Shown: positions 14,734 to 22,645, counted from the stretch's first letter. The stretch is DNA of 24,734 bases from Deltaproteobacteria bacterium (GCA_018644785.1 JABGPV010000042.1:1-24734); one strand, 5' to 3'. The notes: generated by a model from the letters alone, not told the origin. A program made the numbers and translations.

Positions 14734-16239
14734 TTAAAAACCATGAGCGCCATGGGCGCCGATGTTGACGATTGCCTGGACAAAGACCTGCCAGAAATCC
14801 TCCCTGTTTCCATCCGCCAGAGCCCAATCGCCATAGCTGGTTTGGAATCTGAGCCTTGAAAATTCGCTGGGGCTGAAATCAACCATTCCCGAAAACCGGC
14901 AGCTGGTCCCGAAGTCATCCCAATTGCCCGTGGGATACCGATCCTCGTTGGTGAGTCCCGCCATATCCCACCGAAGGCCGCTTCGCCAACGGGGAAGAAA
15001 GCCGTAGACGCCCTGGATGTAAAAACCGTCCTGGTTTTTTACCAGAGAACGGCCCACCAAGGCAGGATTCAGATCGTGCCCCACAACGTCCAGGTCGATT
15101 CTTCGGTACAGGTATTCACCCTGCACGATCCAATCCCCCTGCCCATGTTCTTTTGGGGCATCGTATTTATAGACAAAATCGGCTCCCCAGAATGAACTGT
15201 TGCCGTCAAGCCAATGGTCTTCGGTTCCATCTTCATTTCCGTCATCTGTTTCCTGATTTTTCCCCGATGACCCGAACAGGCCCATTTGAAGACCGTGTCG
15301 ATTGGGCAGGTTGGGTGAGCATTTGAGCCAGCCCACCAGGAGCCGCGGGCCGCTGTGATCCGGCAGATGATCTCCGCCTATATTGTTGAATGTGTTTTCA
15401 TTGTCCCCTTGGGCCGCTTCAAGCCCCAGGAGAAGATGAAAAGGCGTCGGCGCCAGCCAGGACAACTGGGCGCCCGTTTCAAGAAGACCGTGGCTTCCGA
15501 AAACAAGCGCTGAAATGAGGGGTCTATCCACAAAGTCCCATTCATGGGGGTGCTGGCGGTTGATTCGGCTGAAGTCGCTCAGGAATTTGCCCCCTTTTAC
15601 CTGAAATCCGGCCGGGAGACAGGTGGTCTGAAAAACGGCCTCTTCCACCTCAAAAATTCCATTGTGATAACCGAGGGTGGTGTAGGCCGTGAAATAGGGA
15701 TCCACCGCGGCGCCCAGATAGAGTTCCACCAACCGGAGATTGAAGCCCTTGTCGAAGTAATGGGCATGGCCGTGATCCTCTTCATGGCTGTCAGCATGAC
15801 CGAATCCGCCCACTTGTCCAATGATCTCTCCCACGCCGTTTTCGGTGTTGTCATTGTAGTAAAGGGTATCGATGGAAACGGCGATCTCCGGGTTCATTGA
15901 TTGAATCGCACTCCCTACGGAAGACCATACCGTTTCCGGACCCGAAGAAGGGGCGTCGGCGGTTGATTGGGCGATATCCCCTTCAAGGCTTTTTTCCGGA
16001 TCGGCCTCCGGTTTTTCCGCCATCTTCTTGGAAAGCGTTTCGACTCGCCTTTCCATCTCCTGGAGTTTTGTTTCGTAAGCCCGCCTTTCACGCGTCATTT
16101 GTTCTTTCAATTCGCGAATCTGTTCCTGTATCGTTGCCAAGGCGTCGGTTTGTGCTCCTTTTTCTTCGGCCGTCAAAGGCGAGGCCGAAAGGCAAACAAG
16201 TACAATGCTCAAAAGAAGAATCCTTATTGAGATTCCCAT
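14734..16239 (-). CDS. Outer-membrane porin with N-terminal coiled coil and His-rich loop
   Basis: 501 residues. Signal peptide with core LLLSIVLVCLSASPLTA, then a coiled coil at about 30-75 (IQEQIRELKEQMTRERRAY), like the periplasmic anchors of some porins. The remainder alternates polar and hydrophobic residues as in a beta-barrel and ends in phenylalanine (AHGAHGF), the usual recognition signal for outer-membrane assembly. Residues 148-160 hold five histidines (GHADSHEEDHGHAH), probably a metal-binding loop. It precedes the ZnuA-like gene directly, so it likely lets the metal cross the outer membrane without TonB. No single named family was recognised with certainty. Confidence 0.8.
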   Translation of the reverse strand: MGISIRILLLSIVLVCLSASPLTAEEKGAQTDALATIQEQIRELKEQMTRERRAYETKLQEMERRVETLSKKMAEKPEADPEKSLEGDIAQSTADAPSSGPETVWSSVGSAIQSMNPEIAVSIDTLYYNDNTENGVGEIIGQVGGFGHADSHEEDHGHAHYFDKGFNLRLVELYLGAAVDPYFTAYTTLGYHNGIFEVEEAVFQTTCLPAGFQVKGGKFLSDFSRINRQHPHEWDFVDRPLISALVFGSHGLLETGAQLSWLAPTPFHLLLGLEAAQGDNENTFNNIGGDHLPDHSGPRLLVGWLKCSPNLPNRHGLQMGLFGSSGKNQETDDGNEDGTEDHWLDGNSSFWGADFVYKYDAPKEHGQGDWIVQGEYLYRRIDLDVVGHDLNPALVGRSLVKNQDGFYIQGVYGFLPRWRSGLRWDMAGLTNEDRYPTGNWDDFGTSCRFSGMVDFSPSEFSRLRFQTSYGDWALADGNREDFWQVFVQAIVNIGAHGAHGF

Positions 16240-16347
16240 AATTCCTCCCCGTAGAGGCAGCCGGGGGCATATTTCTCCCTTCAGGAGATGATATTCCCTG
16301 TCAGTGGCGTATTAAGTGGTATGAATTGGCGCTAAAAAAAAGATTGT

Positions 16348-16707
16348 TTAGGGGCGAACAACGGGCGGCGCCCGTGCCTCGAATATATGCGGAAAGTTTG
16401 TTTGCAAGAGGCTGAGCTGGAATGCCGCAACCCCGTGGATGGGGGGAGGGAATAAGCGGTCTCTATCGGGAAAGCCGTCGGCCATAATCTGAAAAGAGGC
16501 GAGGATTTCACAGATAGGACAGCTTTGGTGTTTTTCGATTGCGGCTGAATTCTGATGAGAATGGGCGGAACGGCAATCCGTGTCAGCGAGTAGGGGTCTA
16601 TGATGATGAAAGCATTGGTGAATGAGTTGGACGTCCGCTACGCCGAAAAGAAACAGAAGAAGCGCGAAGAGATGGATTGCCCTGGTTGAAACCCTTGCGC
16701 TCGTCAT
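16348..16707 (-). CDS. Small exported His/Cys-rich protein (DUF2946-like)
   Basis: 119 residues. A hydrophobic segment at about 11-25 would export or anchor it. The next part is rich in metal ligands: H30, C32, H34-H36, C45, H49, H51, H60 and a CPIC pair (C63, C66). The C-terminal part has no ligand cluster. The His..CPxC arrangement and size resemble DUF2946 proteins found with metal-uptake genes, but the match is by eye. It sits between the regulator and the porin gene in the same direction. It may carry metal in the periplasm or sense its level. Confidence 0.6.
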   Translation of the reverse strand: MTSARVSTRAIHLFALLLFLFGVADVQLIHQCFHHHRPLLADTDCRSAHSHQNSAAIEKHQSCPICEILASFQIMADGFPDRDRLFPPPIHGVAAFQLSLLQTNFPHIFEARAPPVVRP

Positions 16708-16784
16708 GGTTCATTTTACCCGCTTGAATTGATGGGGGATCTTCTTTTGAACGGTTGCGCCGCGAGATTGTACGGGCACGGGCA

Positions 16785-17075
16785 TTATCTTCTATTGCCC
16801 TTGTCAATGATGGTTTCTCGCAAATGGGAGCACACCAAATGCATTTCGCTGCATTTCTCGCATTCCTCCAGTGAATGGTCGGTCAGAAACTCGTCCATGT
16901 GGGTTTTCTGATGCGGCGTGAGAATGCCTGATCCCTTGCAGACGGGACAAACGTTATTGAGGGCGGTCAGAATGGCGTTTCGGATGAATTCGGAGCGATT
17001 GGAAATCCCCTTCATGGCCTTCAACAAGGCCTCGTCCGCCTTGAATGTTATGATTTCCTGTTTCGTCTTGGGCAT
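16785..17075 (-). CDS. Ribbon-helix-helix regulator with Cys/His zinc-ribbon-like tail
   Basis: 96 residues. The DNA-binding ribbon-helix-helix is at 5-40 (KQEIITFKAD strand, ALLKAMKGI helix, NRSEFIRNAILTAL helix). The C-terminal half has CPVCKGSG (C43, C46), H55, H59, H67, CEKC (C72, C75), H79, C82 and H84. It thus couples a CopG/NikR-like DNA-binding domain to a metal-binding module that is not the NikR ACT domain. The first gene of the metal-uptake operon, it has a ribosome site GGAGG 4 bases before ATG 17075 and a palindrome at its promoter, which fits autorepression by metal. Zinc is the likely ligand; this is inference. Confidence 0.8.
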   Translation of the reverse strand: MPKTKQEIITFKADEALLKAMKGISNRSEFIRNAILTALNNVCPVCKGSGILTPHQKTHMDEFLTDHSLEECEKCSEMHLVCSHLRETIIDKGNRR

Positions 17076-17102
17076 GATGCCTCCGGTTTAGACCTCCCAT
17101 AT

Positions 17103-17137
17103 TAATACGATGTAATAATAAATATCACATTGTATTA
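17103..17137. promoter_or_regulatory. Palindromic operator of the metal-uptake operon
   Basis: TAATACGATGTAATA (17103-17117) and the complement of 17123-17137, TAATACAATGTGATA, match at 13 of 15 bases across a 5-bp spacer. It is centred 45 bp upstream of the regulator start and covers the -10 region of the promoter, as expected for a repressor site. Confidence 0.7.
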
Positions 17138-17148
17138 CCGGCTGTCAA
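17119..17148 (-). promoter_or_regulatory. Promoter of the regulator/metal-uptake operon
   Basis: Read on the minus strand, TTGACA (17143-17148) is followed after 18 bp by TATTTA (17119-17124). The -35 box is perfect, the -10 box weaker. The -10 box lies inside the palindrome. Confidence 0.6.
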
Positions 17149-17287
17149 GGGGAATATCGCCTGCATTATTCCCCTTTTCCTTTCGTTGCCTTGGGTGTAA
17201 GAGGATTTTTCTCACTCATCTTGTTGATTTTATATCAGATTTAAAGTTGCCTTCCGTAGGCTGAGAAAAATCGAGGAGTTGGGCAGG

Positions 17288-17317
17288 AATTCGGGGGACA
17301 GTATATTTATTTCTTGA
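17288..17317 (+). repeat. REP-like RayT-associated repeat, copy 3
   Basis: 30 bp with 28 identities to copy 1 at 10323-10352, including GGGGACAGTATAT and ATTTCTTGA. It stands about 20 bp before a RayT remnant in the same direction, the position that such repeats hold in intact elements. Confidence 0.8.
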
Positions 17318-17338
17318 AGTTAAGACCGGTCCTATGCT

Positions 17339-17530
17339 GTGGATATATGGACCTATTGTTTGATGCCGAATCATCATCTGATTGCTGTTGTGCCAGGAAA
17401 AAAGGAGAATTTCAGGCTGGCCATTGGGGAGGCACATCGTCGATATAAACGTCGTATCAACTTCAGGAAAGGCTGGCGTGGACATTTGTGGCAGGAGCGA
17501 TTTTCTTCTTTTCTGATGGATGAGCATTAA
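17339..17530 (+). pseudogene. RayT (REP-associated Y1 transposase), central remnant
   Basis: The frame from 17339 reads DIWTYCLMPNHHLIAVV, then LAIGEAHRRYKRRINF and WRGHLWQERFSSF, unmistakably the middle of a RayT. The N-terminal part (about 50 residues) and the catalytic tyrosine region are missing. The HUH metal-binding motif, normally MPNHVHL, here lacks one residue (MPNHHL), so even this part is defective. The frame ends at TAA 17528-17530, directly before the stop of the opposing ATPase-GNAT gene. Apart from this and repeat copy 3, nothing is seen in 17149-17535. Confidence 0.85.
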
Positions 17531-17539
17531 CGGAATTCA

Positions 17540-19015
17540 CTAGTCAGAATCCGGGTCGTGCCGGCGGATGTATTCAAGCAGGTTCCGGGCAACGTCGGAT
17601 ACGATGACGAGTTGGTCGTAGTCGATGTGTACGCCATTGAAGTATTGCATGATCATGGAGTTGCCATGGGCCGTTTCCGGTAAAATACCGGTGAAGATGA
17701 AACCCATTTTTTCAAGATCAGGCACAAACACGGGTGTCATGGCATCTTCAATATTCAGATATAACTCAACGACCTGGATCTCATCCATAAACAGTTTACG
17801 CAATTCCTGGCGTATCACCTGAAGGGTGTCAGGGCCATATTTGATGATACCCATTTCGGCGAGTGAACGCAGGGCGTGAATCTTAACCCCCATTTCACAT
17901 TGGTCATTTTTGGGCGTTGGGTCGTCATCCGTCAGGCATTCCACCTCCACGCCAATGTTATTATGGAGTGTGATGATCATTTCTCGATGGTGTTCCGGTA
18001 CATAGATTTTTTTCAGTTCCGGTTCTTGCAGATATTTAAACCCAAGCACATCGGAATTGCGCTGTTTGAGTTCATCGGCAATGCCTTTGAACGATAAGGT
18101 CTTTGGAGAATGGGCCAGGAGCAATCCGCAATCTTTGTATCCGAGTTTGCGGCAGAATTTCTGTGTGTAGGGATGTGCGGTAATTTCTTTGATCTGCAAC
18201 CCGTTCAGTCCATCACGTCTTGCTTCAGCTTCGAGGAATTCGCCGAGTTGACGTGCAAAGCCCTGTCCGCGGAATTCCTTTTTAGTAACCGCAATGCCGG
18301 CTTCGGTGGGCAAGTGATCGTAGTGGATCAATGCAAAGTGTCCACCCATGTCGCCATCCTGTGTGATGGCTACGGCAGAACGCAGTTTGCCTGCTTTGTT
18401 CATGGCAACCACTCGTTCCGGATAATAGATGTTCTCGTTGGCATAAGAATAGCCGTAGCAATCGTAGATGCAGCGACAAACCTCCAGTGCCTCGTCGTCT
18501 TTCATAAAACGAATGTCAAAATCGATCTGTTCAACAGGTGTTTTTGGTGGCGGCCCCGCCACTTCCGGCTCAGACGGCGGAACATCTCCTTCAAAAACAC
18601 ACATGGTATCGAAATACTTGATCAGCACGCATTCCTTGCCTTTGATACCAAGGTTATTGAAGTGATATTCGTCGGTCATCTGTTTGATCAGAAATGAACC
18701 AAGGCCATCCAGATCTTCTTCGGCCAGATCCGCAGTGGGATCGTAGGGAAGTCCCATATCGTGGATGTGTATTTCTATACCATCCAGACGGTGCAGAAAT
18801 ATGATATCAATTTCGGCCGCTTCATTGGGAGCAAAGGCATTCTTAATGACATCCATACACGCTTCTTCAAGCGCCAGTTGGATATTATTGCAGTCTTTAG
18901 GTGAGAATCCTATGCTGCCCGCGACCTGAGCGGCGTAGCTTAACAGCGCGGGAATCAGGTTTTCATTGTTGGGCAGGCGAATAAATCCGAGATCTTTTAA
19001 ATGCTTTATTGTCAT
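17540..19015 (-). CDS. RsbW-like ATPase fused to GNAT acetyltransferase domain
   Basis: 491 residues. An N-terminal GHKL/HATPase domain of the anti-sigma (RsbW) type covers about 1-135: the N box LALEEACMDVIKNAF, the G1 box DMGLPYDP and the G2 region GLGSFLIKQMTDEYHF. A Pro-rich linker (about 146-160) leads to a GNAT domain at about 170-320, with AGIAVTKKEFRGQGFARQLG and its acetyl-CoA loop RGQGFA. The last 170 residues form another domain, with ALRSLAEMGIIKYGPD and a strand-rich end. Such proteins would combine a switch kinase with an acetyltransferase; target and activity are unknown. No ribosome site precedes ATG 19015. No anti-sigma antagonist or sigma gene is close. Confidence 0.8.
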   Translation of the reverse strand: MTIKHLKDLGFIRLPNNENLIPALLSYAAQVAGSIGFSPKDCNNIQLALEEACMDVIKNAFAPNEAAEIDIIFLHRLDGIEIHIHDMGLPYDPTADLAEEDLDGLGSFLIKQMTDEYHFNNLGIKGKECVLIKYFDTMCVFEGDVPPSEPEVAGPPPKTPVEQIDFDIRFMKDDEALEVCRCIYDCYGYSYANENIYYPERVVAMNKAGKLRSAVAITQDGDMGGHFALIHYDHLPTEAGIAVTKKEFRGQGFARQLGEFLEAEARRDGLNGLQIKEITAHPYTQKFCRKLGYKDCGLLLAHSPKTLSFKGIADELKQRNSDVLGFKYLQEPELKKIYVPEHHREMIITLHNNIGVEVECLTDDDPTPKNDQCEMGVKIHALRSLAEMGIIKYGPDTLQVIRQELRKLFMDEIQVVELYLNIEDAMTPVFVPDLEKMGFIFTGILPETAHGNSMIMQYFNGVHIDYDQLVIVSDVARNLLEYIRRHDPDSD

Positions 19016-19086
19016 ATATCGATTTCAAAGAAAAAGAGAAAAAAACAGGGATTTCCCGAACAATCGAAAAAACCCATGGCAATGAA
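19014..19086 (+). repeat. 73-bp duplicated fragment of yhbY
   Basis: 67 of 73 bases are identical to 7298-7370 in yhbY (codons about 55-79), ungapped, and the match ends sharply on both sides. The reading frame YIDFKEKEKK is kept. It fills most of the 92-bp gap between the ATPase-GNAT and DUF169 genes, on the opposite strand. It is not a functional gene. Confidence 0.9.
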
Positions 19087-19107
19087 TCAGAGCGCCTCGA
19101 TAAATGG

Positions 19108-19935
19108 TTACGATTTATTTTTCAGCGCCATCAACTGCTCCCAGGTCCCCCGCTCCAGAAAACAGCCGGCCACATTCTTCTCCATCTCCTCATAAAGGCT
19201 GAAAGGCGTTGCAAAGGTCATGACGTCTTCTTTCAGCATCCGCTTCAGGGCCACCCTGGCGGAGATGTCGTTCAAGCCCAGGACTGCACGGGGATTTTCC
19301 GATTGGGCCTCCTGAAACGGGTAGATACCAATATTCTGACACCCGGCGGCAAATGGAAAGATCACATTTTCATTGCCCCGGCGGCCGTAATTGGCCAAAA
19401 CACTCAGAGCGGAAATCTGGTCCATGTCCCCCAGAAAAACGACTGTTTCGGGAACCTCTCGGGCAGGGTCCACTTCTTTGAGTGGCTTGAACACCACATA
19501 TTCATGGGGGATATCCGTTATGGGCAGGTTTTCGACAAAATCCTGAACCAGCTCAGGGGTCCGGGCATAGCGTTCGCCGTGAACAAAATTGTCATACATT
19601 TCCTTATTGAGGAAGGGCTCCAGTTTTTTGCATTCTTCCCGCCCCTTATCCCATGCCCCATTCCCGACGGAAAGAAAGTAGGAAAAACAGTCTTCCCCTC
19701 CCGGAAAATTCTTGTACTCATTTCCAAACCCGAGGCCAACCGCACCGCCGGGGCAACCAAATGTTTTCCGGTCAAACGCAGCCGTGGCCCCCCTCGTCGA
19801 AGCCCCCAGCATAAACATGGCGCATCCCCATTTCCCCTCCTTGAACTGCCGTGCCTTTACAGGCCTCTCGTCGCTGAATAAAATGGCCACCGGTTCAAAA
19901 CGCATCCCCGTTGCCCTGGCAATTGCACTTTTCAT
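19108..19935 (-). CDS. DUF169 family protein
   Basis: 275 residues from ATG 19935. This start is chosen because AGGAGG lies 8 bases upstream; a longer in-frame start at 20040 lacks this. The family pattern is visible: RFEPVAILFSDERP near the start, GKWGCAMFML, DRKTFGCPGGAVGLGFG, and a later VIFPFAAGCQNIGIYPFQEA and LGLNDISARVALKRML. Conserved cysteines occur at about 38, 61 and 214. DUF169 proteins are common in anaerobic bacteria and archaea; no function is established. It is divergent from the YpsA-like gene with about 250 bp between them, which should carry both promoters; nothing else was recognised there. Confidence 0.9.
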   Translation of the reverse strand: MKSAIARATGMRFEPVAILFSDERPVKARQFKEGKWGCAMFMLGASTRGATAAFDRKTFGCPGGAVGLGFGNEYKNFPGGEDCFSYFLSVGNGAWDKGREECKKLEPFLNKEMYDNFVHGERYARTPELVQDFVENLPITDIPHEYVVFKPLKEVDPAREVPETVVFLGDMDQISALSVLANYGRRGNENVIFPFAAGCQNIGIYPFQEAQSENPRAVLGLNDISARVALKRMLKEDVMTFATPFSLYEEMEKNVAGCFLERGTWEQLMALKNKS

Positions 19936-20185
19936 GGTCAAATCCTCCTTTCCCAGCATCTGTAACAAGATGTTGTTTTTTCCAAGCAAAACTGTAAGGA
20001 AATTCCGTTTATTCGTCAAGGACAAATAAGCCGGATTCAAATGGGGATAAACGCAGAAATAATTATCTGAGCAGGGCCAGAAAATCGAGGCTTTACAATC
20101 CCACTCAACATTGATAGTTTTTGCGGCCAGTGCATTAAAAAAAGTTGACTTTTATTTCGGCGGACACGCGCCACCGGAGCTCATG

Positions 20186-20983
20186 ATGGTCAGAAAAATT
20201 ATCTCGGGAGGGCAGACCGGTGCTGATCGAGCGGCCCTTGATTTCGCTTTAGAATGGAACATTGCTCACGGCGGCTGGATACCCAAAGGGCGCAGAGCGG
20301 AAGATGGGAAACTGCCCGAAAAGTATCGGCTCAAGGAAATGAACAGCACCGACTATGCCCGTCGTACCGAACAGAATGTGATCGATTCTGACGCAACCCT
20401 CATATTCTCCCATGGCAAACTGACCGGTGGATCCCTGTTAACACGAAGAATGGCCCTGAAAAATGGACGGCCCTGGCTTCATACGGACCTGCTCCAAACC
20501 AACAGCTTCAGCGCCGCCCAATCCATTCACGCATGGATAAAGAAGCAACGCATCGGTGTTTTGAACGTGGCGGGCCCCCGACAAAGCCAGGACAAGCGAA
20601 TATACCGCGCCACTTTTGACATACTGGAAGCCGCCCTTCAATTATCCATGATCAGTGCTCATACGAACCCATCCGTCAGTCGGCATTACCCCCTGCCTGA
20701 AAATGTGGATGAAGCGGTTGAGCGCCTCTTTACGCAACTGACGTTAAAAGATAAGAGCAAAATCGCTCGAATGGGCAAACGGGATCTCAAGACCCTGGAC
20801 CGCACGCTGGGCCGTTACATCACGGATAATTTCGGCCTGCGGGAGAACAATGATGCGCTCATCTCATCCTGTGGCTTCATTCTGGGGAAAGTGTCCATCG
20901 AAGAAGAGGAAGCAATGTCCCTTATTATCAAAAAGCTCTGGGAAAAACTGCAATCATCCCATGGCTTGAGAGTTGTCCGTTGA
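20186..20983 (+). CDS. YpsA-like putative molybdenum carrier domain with DUF6794 tail
   Basis: 265 residues from ATG 20186 (GGAG 6 bases upstream; an ATG at 20183 is also possible). The N-terminal 150 residues form a Rossmann-like domain of the YpsA/SLOG superfamily labelled putative molybdenum carrier: IISGGQTGADRAALDFA (5-21), GWIPKGRRAEDG, YARRTEQNVIDSDATLIFSHG, LTGGS, LNVAGPR. The superfamily binds nucleotide-like ligands. From about 180 a separate helical domain (YPLPENVDEAVERLF, then MGKRDLKTLDRTLGRYI and FGLRENN) matches DUF6794. The pairing is uncommon as far as I know. murJ follows after 28 bp. Confidence 0.78.
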   Translation: MVRKIISGGQTGADRAALDFALEWNIAHGGWIPKGRRAEDGKLPEKYRLKEMNSTDYARRTEQNVIDSDATLIFSHGKLTGGSLLTRRMALKNGRPWLHTDLLQTNSFSAAQSIHAWIKKQRIGVLNVAGPRQSQDKRIYRATFDILEAALQLSMISAHTNPSVSRHYPLPENVDEAVERLFTQLTLKDKSKIARMGKRDLKTLDRTLGRYITDNFGLRENNDALISSCGFILGKVSIEEEEAMSLIIKKLWEKLQSSHGLRVVR

Positions 20984-21011
20984 ACCTTCCTGGAAACCTG
21001 GCGGCGTTAAC

Positions 21012-22640
21012 ATGACCGCAACAGAAGAAGCCATAGCGGAAGAAAACGCCGGAAAACCGGGATCCCTTTATAAAAAGATCGGCATCGCATCCCTCATCAT
21101 GATGGCCTCGGTCCTTTTGAGCCGGGTCATCGGACTGCTTCGCGAAGTGGTTATTGCCTATATGGGCGGAACCGGGGCGGCGGTAGACGCCTACCAGATG
21201 GCGTTTGTGCTGCCGGAAATACTGAATCATGTGGCGGCTACGGGCTTTCTCTCCATCACGTTCATCCCCATCTTCAACAAGTATCTGGTCAGCAACAGGG
21301 AAACAGAAGGATGGCGGGTTTTCTCCCTCATCCTTTCCTCCTTTGGAAGTCTGCTGCTCCTTTTCATTGTTGTGGCCTGGTTTCATGCGGATCACCTCGT
21401 GGCACTGTTCGCGCCGGGCATTGACGATCCGGCGATTAAAGCACTCACCATCCGAATGACCCGCATTGTCCTGCCGGCCCAGTTCTTTTTCTTTACGGGA
21501 GGCCTTTTCATGGCCGTACAGTTTTCAAAGGAACATTTCCTCATTCCTGCGCTGGCCCCCCTCCTCTATAACCTGGGCATTATCACGGGCGGCCTTGTTC
21601 TCGCCCCCTGGATCGGCATTGAAGGGTTCGCGTGGGGCGTACTGGGAGGCGCTGTGGCAGGGAATTTTGCAGTGCAGTGGTTTGGCGCCGCGCGTCTTGG
21701 CATGCGGTTCAAAATCTGTTTTGAATGGACCCATCCGGATTTGAAGCACTATTTTCTTCTGACCCTTCCCCTTATCCTGGGCCTCACCATGACCTTTTCA
21801 ACGGAGTTTTTTTTCAGGTTCTTCGGTTCCTATATGCCCCGGGGCGCCGTGGCGGCCCTCAACTATGGACTCAGGATCATGTTCATTCTCGTGGGCCTCT
21901 TCGGCCAGGCCGTCGGCACCGCATTTTACCCGTTCATATCCCGTCTGGCCACGGAAGGGCGCATGCCCGAAATGAACCGATTGCTGGACCGAACGGTGCG
22001 TATCCTCACCATTGTCATCCCCTTTTCCGTCTTTCTCATGGTCATCCGTCATGAAGCGGTTTTCATGCTCTTCCAGCGGGGCCGCTTTGATGCCGCGGCA
22101 ACCGCCTTAACCGCCCATCTTCTGCCTTTTCTGCTGCTGGGCGCCTTCGCCTTCTCAGCCCAGACCATTGTGGTGCGGGGATACTATGCCCTTCAGAATA
22201 CCCTTTTCCCTGCTCTTCTGGGGACAGCGGCGGTGCTGCTGAGCATCCCCGTTTTTATCCTGAGCATGCAGCGGTTGGGCCCATCCGGCGTGGCCCTGGG
22301 GGTTTCAGTTTCCGCGTTCATGCAGGTGGCTTTGCTTTACATCTGCTGGAACCGGCGCACCCAAAACAAGAACAGCCGTCACGTCTACGCCGCGGTCTTC
22401 AAGATGATGCTGTTGAGCATTTTTCTGGGAATAGCGCTTGAAGCCATCAGACGAATCGTTTTCTCAGGCCCGGGCGCCACCACCTTTTCCGGCGCGTTCT
22501 TGACGTGTTTCGGGTTGGGGGTTCTGTTTTTGTGCCTTCTTTATGTGGCCTGCAGGATCATGAAAATGACAGACATTCTTGAGATTCTTGAAAAACCGCT
22601 TCAAAAGCTCATAAAACGATTTTATAAGAATAAGGAGTAA
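21012..22640 (+). CDS. murJ: Lipid II flippase MurJ (MviN family)
   Basis: 542 residues from ATG 21012; a TTG start at 20973 would overlap the previous gene and lacks a ribosome site. MurJ flips lipid II across the inner membrane for peptidoglycan synthesis. The first membrane region carries the family signature SRVIGLLREVVIAYMG (about 37-52), then DAYQMAFVLPEILN and FLSITFIPIFNKYL. The protein is hydrophobic along its whole length, about 14 membrane segments, with FQRGRFDAAAT at about 350 as in other MurJ. The C-terminal region ends in a short basic tail. A small gene starts 5 bp after its stop. Confidence 0.94.
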   Translation: MTATEEAIAEENAGKPGSLYKKIGIASLIMMASVLLSRVIGLLREVVIAYMGGTGAAVDAYQMAFVLPEILNHVAATGFLSITFIPIFNKYLVSNRETEGWRVFSLILSSFGSLLLLFIVVAWFHADHLVALFAPGIDDPAIKALTIRMTRIVLPAQFFFFTGGLFMAVQFSKEHFLIPALAPLLYNLGIITGGLVLAPWIGIEGFAWGVLGGAVAGNFAVQWFGAARLGMRFKICFEWTHPDLKHYFLLTLPLILGLTMTFSTEFFFRFFGSYMPRGAVAALNYGLRIMFILVGLFGQAVGTAFYPFISRLATEGRMPEMNRLLDRTVRILTIVIPFSVFLMVIRHEAVFMLFQRGRFDAAATALTAHLLPFLLLGAFAFSAQTIVVRGYYALQNTLFPALLGTAAVLLSIPVFILSMQRLGPSGVALGVSVSAFMQVALLYICWNRRTQNKNSRHVYAAVFKMMLLSIFLGIALEAIRRIVFSGPGATTFSGAFLTCFGLGVLFLCLLYVACRIMKMTDILEILEKPLQKLIKRFYKNKE

Positions 22641-22645
22641 AACAG

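Noticed and set aside
17534..17546. GAATTCACTAGT, identical to part of a common cloning-vector polylinker
   Set aside because: Only 12 bases match, the flanks are not vector sequence, and the last bases form the natural stop codon of the ATPase-GNAT gene. Probably chance.
19009..19881. Plus-strand frame of 290 codons beginning with yhbY-like residues
   Set aside because: Only the first 25 codons match yhbY; the rest is antisense to the DUF169 gene.
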